A stretch of 27,896 nucleotides of DNA from Bacillota bacterium. Its GTDB lineage: Bacteria > Bacillota > Clostridia > Lachnospirales > Bianqueaceae. Location: contig JAFVHC010000390.1 of NCBI GenBank assembly GCA_017474705.1, positions 1 to 27,896 on the forward strand, given 5' to 3'. The position numbers and the translations under genes are program-made. The notes under the pieces were generated by a model. That model had not been told where the DNA came from. It saw only the letters and a program-made list of their open reading frames with translations, and searched no databases. Of this stretch, positions 14,040-21,297 are shown in pieces. The number at the start of each line of letters is the position of its first letter. Position 1 is the first letter of the stretch.

Positions 14040-15455
14040 ATGTGGGATGAAAATACGATCCATGAACTGGTAGAACAGCAGCGCCGGTATTTCCGTTCCG
14101 GCGCTACGATGGATGTGGGCGAGCGCATCCTGGCGCTGAAACGTCTGAAAACGGCTGTCCGCAAACACGAAAAGGAACTGGAGAAAGCGTTGGCGGAGGA
14201 CATGGGCCGCAGCGCGACGGAAGCCTACTTCTGTGACATCGGCAGTGTGCTCCTGGAGATCAACGAGACGCTGCGGCATCTGCGCCGCTGGGCCCGTCCG
14301 GAGACCCATTGGAGCGGCTTAGTGAGTTTTCCCAGCATGATCACGAAGGTGTATAAAATGCCCTACGGTACGACATTGATCATCAGCCCGTTCAACTTCC
14401 CCATCCTGCTGTCGCTGGGGGTGCTGACGGCGGCCCTTGCGGGCGGCAACACGGCCGTGATCAAAGCCAGCTCCAAATCAGCGGCGTGTACCAAGGTGCT
14501 GCAGGAGCTGATCGCCAGCGTCTTCCCGCAGGAGTATGTGGCGGTGGTCGATGGTGGGCATGACGTGGCGGACCTATGCCTGGCGGAGCGCTTCGACAAG
14601 ATCTTCTATACCGGATCGCCCCGGGTCGGCGTGCATGTGATGGAACAGGCCGCCAAGAACCTGACGCCGGTCACGTTGGAATTGGGCGGCGAGACGGGCA
14701 ACTGGTGCATCGTGCGCAAGGATGCGGATCTGAAAGACGCGGCCCGCAAGATCGCGTTTTTCAAGATCCTCAACAGCGGTCAGATCTGCATCGATATCAA
14801 CCAGGTGGCAGTGGCAGAAGAGGTAGCGGAGGATTTCCTGGAAGCATTGAAGGAAGAGTTCACACGGCAGATCGGGCCGGATCCCGTGCATCATCCGGAG
14901 TATCCCAGCCTGATCTCGGACGCGGCGTATCAGAAATGTGCAGCAGAAGCGGGGCAGTACCGCGATCGCATCGTGCTGGGCGGTGCGGGCGATCCGGAGC
15001 TGCGAAAATACGCACCGACGATCATCTATCCGGTCGGCTGTGATGAGGCGATCGTGCAGCATGAGCTGTTCTGCCCGCTGCTGCCGGTGGTGCCCTTCCC
15101 GGACAACGAGATCGATCGATTGCTGGCCACCATCGAGGAGCGGGAGCACGGTCTGGCCCTCTACTTGTTCACCAAGGATCTGGATTGGGCGAAGGGCACC
15201 ATGTCCAAGATGCAGTACGGCGGCGGATGCATCAACGAGGTGTGCCTGCATCTGATGGTCAAGGGCGTACCCTTCGGCGGGACCGGCCATTCCGGCATGG
15301 GCGCCTATCATGGCGTATGGGGCTTCCGCGAATTCACCCATCCTTCCACGGTTTTGATCGGTGCGACGAAGGGCAATCTGCCCCTGCGGGAGCATCCGTA
15401 CACCGGATTCAAAGGTTCCTGGAAGAAAAAAGTGGTCAAACTTGTAGAAAGATAA
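14040..15455 (+). CDS. NAD(P)-dependent aldehyde dehydrogenase (class 3/fatty-aldehyde type)
   Basis: The 471-residue length and the basic, C-terminally extended end fit class 3 aldehyde dehydrogenases, which oxidise aliphatic or aromatic aldehydes to acids. The oxyanion Asn119 is in ISPFNFP, the general base Glu214 in LELGG, and the catalytic Cys250 in SGQICI. Details differ from the family norm: LELGGETGN replaces LELGGKSP, IDINQ follows the catalytic Cys where APDY is usual, and HELFCP stands where EIFGP is typical. Only a weak ribosome site (GAAGAG) is visible. It lies 17 nt after the zinc-ribbon gene, so it may be co-transcribed. The substrate is not known. Confidence 0.88.
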   Translation: MWDENTIHELVEQQRRYFRSGATMDVGERILALKRLKTAVRKHEKELEKALAEDMGRSATEAYFCDIGSVLLEINETLRHLRRWARPETHWSGLVSFPSMITKVYKMPYGTTLIISPFNFPILLSLGVLTAALAGGNTAVIKASSKSAACTKVLQELIASVFPQEYVAVVDGGHDVADLCLAERFDKIFYTGSPRVGVHVMEQAAKNLTPVTLELGGETGNWCIVRKDADLKDAARKIAFFKILNSGQICIDINQVAVAEEVAEDFLEALKEEFTRQIGPDPVHHPEYPSLISDAAYQKCAAEAGQYRDRIVLGGAGDPELRKYAPTIIYPVGCDEAIVQHELFCPLLPVVPFPDNEIDRLLATIEEREHGLALYLFTKDLDWAKGTMSKMQYGGGCINEVCLHLMVKGVPFGGTGHSGMGAYHGVWGFREFTHPSTVLIGATKGNLPLREHPYTGFKGSWKKKVVKLVER

Positions 15456-15479
15456 TGGATTTCGAAAAAATATTTACGA

Positions 15480-15520
15480 AAAACGATAATTTATGCTTGA
15501 CAAACATAAATTATCGTTTT
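15480..15520. promoter_or_regulatory. 16-bp-arm inverted repeat embracing the DUF2975/XRE promoter
   Basis: The arms AAAACGATAATTTATG (15480-15495) and CATAAATTATCGTTTT (15505-15520) are perfect reverse complements around a 9-nt centre. The centre holds most of the -35 box and the right arm fills the spacer. A further half-site, TAAATTATCGT, lies at 15553-15563, and ACGAAAAACG occurs at 15476-15485 and 15539-15548. The likely binder is the small XRE regulator encoded downstream. The hairpin might also help terminate the aldehyde dehydrogenase transcript. Confidence 0.65.
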
Positions 15521-15525
15521 ATAAT
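15497..15525 (+). promoter_or_regulatory. Perfect consensus sigma-A promoter
   Basis: TTGACA (15497-15502), 17-bp spacer and TATAAT (15520-15525), all consensus. The DUF2975 ATG is 57 bp downstream. A promoter this strong usually needs a repressor, which fits the overlapping palindrome. Confidence 0.88.
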
Positions 15526-15582
15526 GCTCTCAGAGTTAACGAAAAACGTTAATAAATTATCGTAAACAAGGAGAGACACACC

Positions 15583-16188
15583 ATGGAAAACAAGAAACTC
15601 ATCAAAAGCGCGACCATCATCGATCGGATCCTGAAGATCCTGCAGGGGTTTGCCATTGCCGGCGTCATCGTTTCAGCCATCTTCATTCCGCTGACCGCCA
15701 TCTTCGGTGAGAAGATCATCGCGAGTGCGGACAAACTGAAACTCGATGCATTGGATCTGGAATTGTCCGGCAGCCTTGATTCTTATCTGAACGCTGCCAA
15801 CGTCAAAAGCAGCATCATCGGCATGCTGATCGTGGGAGTCCTGGGCTGTGCGGCGATCTGGTGCGTGCTGCGTGCCCTGCGCGAGATCCTGGCCCCGATG
15901 AAAGAAGGACAGCCCTTTGCGGCCGGTATCGCTGACAAGATCCGCAAGCTGGGATGGACCGTCCTGATCACCGGCGCCATCACCGAGATCGGTGGAGCGA
16001 TCGCCAACGTATTCGCACTGCGCATGTACGATCTGGACAAACTGATGAACCCGGAGATCGTGTCGGACATGACCTTCGATTACAGCTTCAATCTTTGGTT
16101 CGTGATCACCGCATTGATCATCTTCTTCCTGTCCTACGTCTTCCGCTATGGAGAATCGCTGCAGAAAGAATCCGATGAAACGTTGTAA
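15583..16188 (+). CDS. DUF2975 four-helix membrane protein
   Basis: The 201-residue protein has four hydrophobic segments (about residues 20-42, 73-95, 120-145 and 165-190), the usual DUF2975 layout, with a conserved-looking LAPMKEGQPFA loop before helix 3. Its function is unknown. The family is almost always encoded next to a small YozG-like XRE regulator, as here (12 nt downstream). AAGGAGAG precedes the ATG. A membrane sensor that modulates the regulator is a reasonable guess, but no evidence in the sequence proves it. Confidence 0.82.
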   Translation: MENKKLIKSATIIDRILKILQGFAIAGVIVSAIFIPLTAIFGEKIIASADKLKLDALDLELSGSLDSYLNAANVKSSIIGMLIVGVLGCAAIWCVLRALREILAPMKEGQPFAAGIADKIRKLGWTVLITGAITEIGGAIANVFALRMYDLDKLMNPEIVSDMTFDYSFNLWFVITALIIFFLSYVFRYGESLQKESDETL

Positions 16189-16200
16189 GGAGAGAAAGCT

Positions 16201-16428
16201 ATGGGAAAGATCATACTGCGGCTGGACCGCGTCATGGCCGATCGCAAGATCAGCCTCAAGGACCTGTCCGATAAAGTCGGCGTGTCCAATGTCAATCTGT
16301 CCAAAATGAAGACCGGCAAGATCAGTGCGATCCGCTTCTCCACGCTGGAGGCGATCTGCGAAGCACTGCACTGCCAGCCGGGGGATATTCTGGAATACGA
16401 TCCCTTGGCGAACGGAGATGAGGAATAA
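16201..16428 (+). CDS. Small XRE/Cro-type DNA-binding regulator (YozG-like)
   Basis: The 75-residue protein is a lone Cro/C1-type helix-turn-helix domain. The HTH reads LKDLSDKVGVSNVNLSKMKTG (about residues 19-39), and RFSTLEAICEALHCQPGDIL follows as the closing helices typical of the YozG group. There is no ligand or oligomerisation domain. It is the second gene of the DUF2975 operon, ends in a terminator, and is the best candidate to bind the inverted repeat at the operon promoter and shut it down. Confidence 0.88.
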   Translation: MGKIILRLDRVMADRKISLKDLSDKVGVSNVNLSKMKTGKISAIRFSTLEAICEALHCQPGDILEYDPLANGDEE

Positions 16429-16435
16429 AACACAC

Positions 16436-16469
16436 AGGCATTAGAGGGCGATCCCTTTGATGCCTTTTT
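16436..16469 (+). terminator. Rho-independent terminator of the DUF2975/XRE operon
   Basis: AGGCAT pairs with ATGCCT and an inner AGGG with CCCT, followed by TTTTT. It lies 8 nt after the XRE stop. Confidence 0.75.
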
Positions 16470-16520
16470 CAGAAATGGACAAACAAAAACAAGAGTAAAC
16501 TGATGAGTCGCGGCACCATA

Positions 16521-16549
16521 TTGAAGAAGCTTATGACTTGTGCTACGAT
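16521..16549 (+). promoter_or_regulatory. Probable promoter of the flavodoxin gene
   Basis: TTGAAG (16521-16526), 17-bp spacer and TACGAT (16544-16549) with TGC directly before it as an extended -10. The start codon is 27 bp downstream of the -10. Confidence 0.5.
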
Positions 16550-16576
16550 GAGCGCAGGAAAAGGAGGTAGAAGTCT

Positions 16577-17047
16577 ATGAAATCGATTGTCACTTATTTC
16601 TCGGCCAGCGGTGTCACCCGGGGCGTGGCGGAAAGACTGGCCAAGGCAGCCGGGGCGGATCTGTTCGAGATCGTACCGGAGAAGCCATACACGGCGGCGG
16701 ATCTGAAATGGACCAATCCGCTGGCGCGGTGCAACCGTGAAAAGATCGGCAAGAAGGATGTTCCGATCGCGGGAAAGATCGAGGATCTTGCGGCCTATGA
16801 CCTGGTCTTCATCGGGTTCCCCATCTGGTATTATGGAGCGCCAAACGTGATCCAGACCTTCCTGAAGGAAAATGACCTTGCGGGCAAAAAGATCGCTTTG
16901 TTTGCTACCTCCGGCGGCAGCGACATGGGGAAGACCGCGGAAAAACTTGCGCCTTATCTGAGTCCGGAAGCGGAGATCATCGGAGGAAAACTGTTCGCGC
17001 CGACAGCATCGGAAGAAGAACTGAAGCAGTGGGTCGCGACCCTGTAA
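16577..17047 (+). CDS. Flavodoxin-family protein
   Basis: The 156-residue protein is a short FMN-binding flavodoxin-like domain. The phosphate loop is FSASGVTRGVA (about 8-18), where most flavodoxins have SxTGxT, and the FMN-flanking loop is GFPIWYYGAPNVI (about 75-87). It likely carries electrons or acts as a small NAD(P)H-dependent flavin reductase. AAAAGGAGG precedes the ATG. The glycosidase-like gene begins 15 nt after its stop, so the two form an operon although their functions are not obviously linked. Confidence 0.86.
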   Translation: MKSIVTYFSASGVTRGVAERLAKAAGADLFEIVPEKPYTAADLKWTNPLARCNREKIGKKDVPIAGKIEDLAAYDLVFIGFPIWYYGAPNVIQTFLKENDLAGKKIALFATSGGSDMGKTAEKLAPYLSPEAEIIGGKLFAPTASEEELKQWVATL

Positions 17048-17062
17048 GAAAGGAATAAAACC

Positions 17063-19195
17063 ATGCAGTACATCGAGATGCGGTCCGGGGCGTATACGCT
17101 TAGATTCTCAAAGCATGAGACGGGTTTTGGTCTGACAGTGCTTCACGAAGACGTCCCGGTGTTTGCCAGTGAAAAGCCTTGCCGTTTGTTTGCCAAGAAG
17201 CCAACGGCGGTAGCCTGGGAGATTTCCGTGCCCTACACACAGGTGGAACTGATCGAAGACCAGGTGTCTGCTTGTGCCACTGTCGAGACGCCCTATGGAG
17301 GCGTTTTCACCTTCGAGGATACGTGGTGTGTCAATGAAACGGACGGCTTCCTGCTTTCGCGCAAGGTACGGGTCGTGAAAGAAACGCCGGATCATGCGGG
17401 GTTTGCATCTGGCTTTTCGCTGGCCATGCTGCAGAACCAGTCGCTGGAGGAGATCAATGCCTTCGCACCCGGCGCCTGGTACCAGAAGAATGAATTCGTG
17501 CCGCAGCATTTCATCGGCTATCAGAAGAACCTGCGGTATCATTGGTTTTTCGAGACGCAGTACGCGCTGCCGATGTTCGCGGTGCAGGATCCCGCAAGCG
17601 GTGAGACGGCCTGCCTGTCGCGTCCAAAAGCGGACGTGACACTGCGCAATACCGACACCATGGTCCATAATCAGATGGTGGATGCAACCATCACCTTCGG
17701 TTCCATCGGTGTGAGCACGGCGAGCGGCCTGACGCTGGATTATATCTATCCCGGTGCCCGTGGCACAAGGACGCGTCCGCTGCCGCCAGGCTGGGCGCTG
17801 GAGCCAGAGTACAACAGCCTGTATCATCCAGCACAGGAAGGATTCGAGGATGCCTATGCGGTGGCGCTGGATCTGACCTGTGAAAAGGACTATCCTGCCA
17901 TGATGCGTACCCTGTGGCGCAGGATCTACGACCGCATCGATGAGCCGATCGTCGCCCTGGATAATGAATTGTTGTATAAAAACTGCATGAAACTGCTGAA
18001 GGCGCTGACGAGGGAATATGAGGGCAGCTACGGTCTCCCGTTCTCCAGCGGGCTTCCCTCGGCGGAGCCCATGAACGTGGCCTATCAGTTCGGTTTCGTC
18101 GGTCAGCAGCCCAACATCGGCTATCAGCTGATCCGCTACGGTGTCTTGTACCAGGATGAGGAAGCGTTGGCTAAGGGTCTTGGCGTGATCGATTTCTGGG
18201 CAAAGAATTCCTTGGATGAGAAGGGTGCGCCGCGCATTTGGTACAATCCGGCGCTGCATGAGTTCGAGGACCGTCCGGTATGGGTCCGTATGATCGGCGA
18301 CGGCATGGAGGGCATCCTGGATGCCTACAACTTCCTGGCAGCACGGGGCGAAACGCATGAGGACTGGCTGACCTTCCTTGAGACCGCAGCCCACTGGCTC
18401 GTACAGCGGCAGAACGAGGACGGCAGCTGGTATCGTTCCTACGATAAGAACGGCGACATGCTGATGGAATCCAAAGCCAATACATCCAACGTGATCCGGT
18501 TCCTGGTGCAGCTGTACCTGGTCACGGGCGAGGAAGCACTGAAGGAAGCGGCCGAACGTGCCGGTGCGTGGAGCCTCGAACATATCACGAAGCATCTGGA
18601 ATACCGCGGCGGCACCTGCGACAACTCCGATGTCTACGACAAAGAATCCGGCATCTATGCCATGTTCGCCTACCTTTCCCTGTATGATATGACGAAGGAA
18701 GCAAGGTGGCTGGACGCGGCGGTGCAGGCGGCGGACTACACGGAGACGTGGACCTATGCGTGGAGCTATCCCATCCTGATGCCGCATCCGAACAACCCCT
18801 TGTCCGGACGGAACATTTCAGGCCAGAGCCTGATCGCGACGGGCCATTCGTCTGCGGATGTTTACATGGCGGCCTGCCCGTATCTGTATTACCGCATCTA
18901 TCTTCTGACACAGGATCCGCATTATCTGCATTTTGCCCGGTTCCTGCACAAGAACTCCAAGCAGTGTACGGATTACGATGGATCCTACGGATACGCGTAT
19001 CCGGGCCTCTGCCATGAGAGCGGCAGTTTCTTCGAGCAGGTCTATCAAGGAGTATACCACTGGCTGCCCTGGTGCACGTACGTCCAGGTGGACCCGATCT
19101 CTCGGCTGTATGATACGTTCGATGTCTATGAGATCGACGATGCGGAGCGTCTCCCCTGGGAGGAGCGAGTGAGAAGAAATGATCTGTACAAGTAA
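17063..19195 (+). CDS. Glycoside hydrolase-like protein with an N-terminal beta domain and (alpha/alpha)6-type C-terminal domain
   Basis: The 710-residue protein has no signal peptide. Residues ~1-290 are beta-rich, and ~300-690 are a helical region with repeated hairpins such as WLVQRQNEDGSWYRSYD and GIYAMFAYLSLYDMT. These are typical of six-hairpin glycosidases and terpenoid-toroid-like enzymes (GH88/GH105/GH127-like architecture). I cannot assign a GH family or catalytic residues with confidence; conserved-looking acids occur in RMIGDGMEG and GTCDNSDVYDKESG. It is expected to act in the cytoplasm on imported oligosaccharides. AAAGGAA lies before the ATG, and a strong terminator follows. 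The Opp-type importer starts ~200 bp downstream under its own promoter. It may represent a family described only as a domain of unknown function. Confidence 0.65.
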   Translation: MQYIEMRSGAYTLRFSKHETGFGLTVLHEDVPVFASEKPCRLFAKKPTAVAWEISVPYTQVELIEDQVSACATVETPYGGVFTFEDTWCVNETDGFLLSRKVRVVKETPDHAGFASGFSLAMLQNQSLEEINAFAPGAWYQKNEFVPQHFIGYQKNLRYHWFFETQYALPMFAVQDPASGETACLSRPKADVTLRNTDTMVHNQMVDATITFGSIGVSTASGLTLDYIYPGARGTRTRPLPPGWALEPEYNSLYHPAQEGFEDAYAVALDLTCEKDYPAMMRTLWRRIYDRIDEPIVALDNELLYKNCMKLLKALTREYEGSYGLPFSSGLPSAEPMNVAYQFGFVGQQPNIGYQLIRYGVLYQDEEALAKGLGVIDFWAKNSLDEKGAPRIWYNPALHEFEDRPVWVRMIGDGMEGILDAYNFLAARGETHEDWLTFLETAAHWLVQRQNEDGSWYRSYDKNGDMLMESKANTSNVIRFLVQLYLVTGEEALKEAAERAGAWSLEHITKHLEYRGGTCDNSDVYDKESGIYAMFAYLSLYDMTKEARWLDAAVQAADYTETWTYAWSYPILMPHPNNPLSGRNISGQSLIATGHSSADVYMAACPYLYYRIYLLTQDPHYLHFARFLHKNSKQCTDYDGSYGYAYPGLCHESGSFFEQVYQGVYHWLPWCTYVQVDPISRLYDTFDVYEIDDAERLPWEERVRRNDLYK

Positions 19196-19212
19196 GAAAA
19201 AATAATGAATCG

Positions 19213-19246
19213 ACCGGCGGAGAAAGACATTTGTCCGCCGGTTTTA
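19213..19246 (+). terminator. Rho-independent terminator
   Basis: ACCGGCGGA and TCCGCCGGT pair perfectly around a 12-nt loop and are followed by TTTTAT. It closes the flavodoxin/glycosidase-like operon. Confidence 0.85.
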
Positions 19247-19297
19247 TATTACATTTTTACAAAACTGTGCATAAATTGGGGTTTCACATTGCAGTAA

Positions 19298-19311
19298 TTG
19301 TATAATTATGT
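19298..19311 (-). promoter_or_regulatory. Distal copy of the ATACAA-type element
   Basis: The minus strand reads ACATAATTATACAA, matching 12 of 14 positions of the element at 1358-1371. It begins 52 bp, about five helical turns, upstream of the proximal copy (19350), which would suit a looped repressor. Chance in A+T-rich DNA is possible. Confidence 0.3.
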
Positions 19312-19320
19312 ATTTTCGGG

Positions 19321-19349
19321 TTGACACATTTTCGCGCCTCTCTTATAAT
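19321..19349 (+). promoter_or_regulatory. Perfect consensus promoter of the opp operon
   Basis: TTGACA (19321-19326), 17-bp spacer and TATAAT (19344-19349). The oppA ATG is 44 bp downstream of the -10. Confidence 0.88.
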
Positions 19350-19371
19350 ATACAAGTATACAATTGTATAC
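19350..19371. promoter_or_regulatory. Operator at the opp transcription start: 16-bp perfect palindrome
   Basis: GTATACAATTGTATAC (19356-19371) is a perfect palindrome placed directly after the -10, at the expected +1. It overlaps ATACAAGTATACAA (19350-19363), a direct repeat of ATACAA. TTGTATAC-type palindromes are typical of GntR-family repressors, though other families use similar sites. Binding here would block initiation. No regulator gene lies next to it. Confidence 0.65.
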
Positions 19372-19393
19372 TATTTAATTGGGAGGTAAAGAA

Positions 19394-21037
19394 ATGAAGA
19401 AAAATCTTTTAGCCCTTGTACTGGCTATAGCCATGATCTTCTCCCTTTCCGCCTGCAGCACCCCGAAGGGTTCTGTGGATGGAGATGGAAAAGGATCATC
19501 CGGAGAGAAGGTCTTCCGTTATGCCGTAGGTACCGAGCCCACCACGTTCGACCCGAACATGGGCAACAGTATCGGCGATAACGAGATCCAGCACGCGATC
19601 ACCGAGAACCTGACCCGTAACACCGGCGGTAAAGTCACCCCCGGTCTGGCGGAGAAATGGGACATTTCCGATGACGGTACTGTTTACACGTTCCATCTGA
19701 GAGAGTCCAAGTGGTCTGATGGCGAAGTCATCACCGCGCAGGATTTCGAGTACAGCTGGAAACGTCTTGCGGATCCCGCAACAGGAAGCCCCTATCAGTT
19801 CATCGTTGGCGTTCTGAAGAACGGTAACGCCATCATCGCCGGCGAAGCCGCTGTGGATGATCTGGGTGTCAAAGCTCTTGACGAGAAGACCCTGGAAGTC
19901 ACCTTGGAGAACCCCACTTCCTATTTCCTGAGCATGCTGGGATCTCAGTCCAACTTCTCCCCGCTGCGCAAAGACATCGTTGAGAAGTACGGTGCCGACT
20001 TTGCCGCGACCGCGGACAAGAACGTGTACTCCGGTCCTTTCAAGATGGTCTCTTCCGAAAACAATGAATACGTCTTCGAGCCCAACGAATATTTCTGGGA
20101 CAAAGACAATATCCATTGGGACAAGGTCCAGATCTCCTATGTGGAGAAGGAAGACACCCGCCTGGCTCTGTATGAGCAGGGCGAGCTGGATTACGTCGGT
20201 ATCCCGACCGCTTATGTCGAGCAGTACAAGGACAAGCCGAACGTAAACTACTTCGTCAATGGTAACGTCGACTATTGCTACATCAATACCGAAAGCTCCA
20301 ACCCTGTATGGGGCAACCAGAACTTCCGTCTGGCCATCAACTATGCGCTGAACCGTGAAGAGTACAACAAGCTGGCCAACAGTGGTGTGTACACTCCGTA
20401 CAATGCTCTGTGCTTCCCGGGTCTGCAGGGTAAAGACGGCAAGACCTATGGCGAGACCTACGATGTAAACAGCTATGCGTATCCGATGCAGGGCGACCAG
20501 CAGAAGGCGCAGGAATACCTGCAGGCTGCTATGGATGAGCTGGGCATCGCCAACGCGTCTGACATCGAGATCGAATTCGTCACCACAGACGCCGAGACCA
20601 ACAAGCGTATCGCGGAAGTCCTGCAGGAGCAGTGGCAGAACGCGCTGGGCATCAAGGTCAACATCCGTCAGGTCACCTATTCTGATATCTACGGCGAAGT
20701 CTATCCGAAGGCTGACTATGAGATCGGTTATGCTGGTTGGGGTCCGGACTATGATGATCCGTACACCTATCTGGAACTGTTCCGCTCCGACGTCGACTGG
20801 TACACCCCGTATGGCAATCCGGAAGTGGATGCCCTTCTGGACAAGACCAAGACCGAAACCGACCTGAACGCTCGTATGGACATGCTGAACCAGGCTGAGC
20901 AGCTGCTGATCGCGGACGGCGCATGGGTGCCGCTGCAGGCCAGAACCGCTTACTACTTCCTGGATGAAGATGTTACCAACATCTCCTTCTACTTCTGCAG
21001 CGTCAACATCGACTGGGCGTATGGAGATATGAAGTAA
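19394..21037 (+). CDS. oppA: Opp/Dpp-type ABC transporter substrate-binding lipoprotein
   Basis: The 547-residue protein is a family 5 extracellular solute-binding protein (SBP_bac_5). It has a lipoprotein signal peptide with lipobox LSAC (acylated Cys21), a Ser/Gly linker, then FRYAVGTEPTTFDPN and the SDDGTVYTFHLRE block of the family. It is anchored outside the membrane and delivers ligand to the permeases. The ATG at 19394 follows GGGAGG. The family binds oligopeptides, but members also bind oligosaccharides, nickel or opines. Glycosidase-like and esterase genes flank the operon, so the ligand is open. A 260-nt hairpin-rich spacer separates it from the permease gene, which may raise its level over the membrane subunits. 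Confidence 0.9.
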   Translation: MKKNLLALVLAIAMIFSLSACSTPKGSVDGDGKGSSGEKVFRYAVGTEPTTFDPNMGNSIGDNEIQHAITENLTRNTGGKVTPGLAEKWDISDDGTVYTFHLRESKWSDGEVITAQDFEYSWKRLADPATGSPYQFIVGVLKNGNAIIAGEAAVDDLGVKALDEKTLEVTLENPTSYFLSMLGSQSNFSPLRKDIVEKYGADFAATADKNVYSGPFKMVSSENNEYVFEPNEYFWDKDNIHWDKVQISYVEKEDTRLALYEQGELDYVGIPTAYVEQYKDKPNVNYFVNGNVDYCYINTESSNPVWGNQNFRLAINYALNREEYNKLANSGVYTPYNALCFPGLQGKDGKTYGETYDVNSYAYPMQGDQQKAQEYLQAAMDELGIANASDIEIEFVTTDAETNKRIAEVLQEQWQNALGIKVNIRQVTYSDIYGEVYPKADYEIGYAGWGPDYDDPYTYLELFRSDVDWYTPYGNPEVDALLDKTKTETDLNARMDMLNQAEQLLIADGAWVPLQARTAYYFLDEDVTNISFYFCSVNIDWAYGDMK

Positions 21038-21110
21038 GAAATAAAAACGTACGAAGTCAGACGCAGATGCTGAACATTTATGTTCAAGCAGATGCGGATG
21101 ACCTCGGACG

Positions 21111-21163
21111 TCTAAACATACGAGAACGAAGCGCGATAGCGCGAAAGTTCGAGTATGTTTAGA
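21111..21163. repeat. Palindromic element with GCGC core, copy 1
   Basis: The outer arms TCTAAACATAC (21111-21121) and GTATGTTTAGA (21153-21163) pair over 11 bp. GAAC pairs with GTTC inside, and AGCGCGATAGCGCG forms the tip. It abuts copy 2, which has a nearly identical tip. Confidence 0.65.
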
Positions 21164-21194
21164 ATTGCGGGAGCGCGTCAGCGCGTAGCAATTC
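21162..21194. repeat. Palindromic element with GCGC core, copy 2
   Basis: GAATTGC (21162-21168) pairs with GCAATTC (21188-21194) around a tip AGCGCGTCAGCGCG. The tip differs from copy 1 only in its middle bases, suggesting a repeated mobile-like or processing element. Confidence 0.6.
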
Positions 21195-21234
21195 GTTTAT
21201 TTCTCAACACATTTTTAGTCAAACATCTACACGG

Positions 21235-21261
21235 AAGCCCCGGAATCATACCCCGGGGCTT
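21235..21261 (+). other. G+C-rich stem before the permease gene
   Basis: AAGCCCCGG and CCGGGGCTT pair over 9 bp around a 9-nt loop, ending 36 nt before the permease ATG. It lacks a T-tract, so it is more likely a weak attenuator or RNA-stability element than a full terminator. Confidence 0.55.
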
Positions 21262-21297
21262 TCGAGAATATAGCAAGTTCTTTTCCTGGAGGCTGAA

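Larger units (their letters stand above)
21038..21297 (+). other. Structured spacer between binding-protein and permease genes
   Basis: This 260-nt gap holds no gene but at least four inverted repeats: TGAACA-TTTA-TGTTCA (21071-21086), a large hairpin (21111-21163), a second GCGC-core hairpin (21162-21194) and a G+C-rich stem (21235-21261). None has a U-tract typical of strong termination. They may stabilise the oppA message or attenuate read-through into the permease genes. Confidence 0.6.

Noticed and set aside
17108..18787. 559-codon minus-strand frame opposite the glycosidase-like gene
   Set aside because: It is rich in His/Arg/Gln as expected of a shadow frame, has no domain, and lies opposite a gene with good ribosome site and operon context.
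21235..21261. Calling the G+C-rich stem before oppB a full terminator
   Set aside because: No T-tract follows, and the permease and ATPase genes downstream have no separate promoter that I can see.
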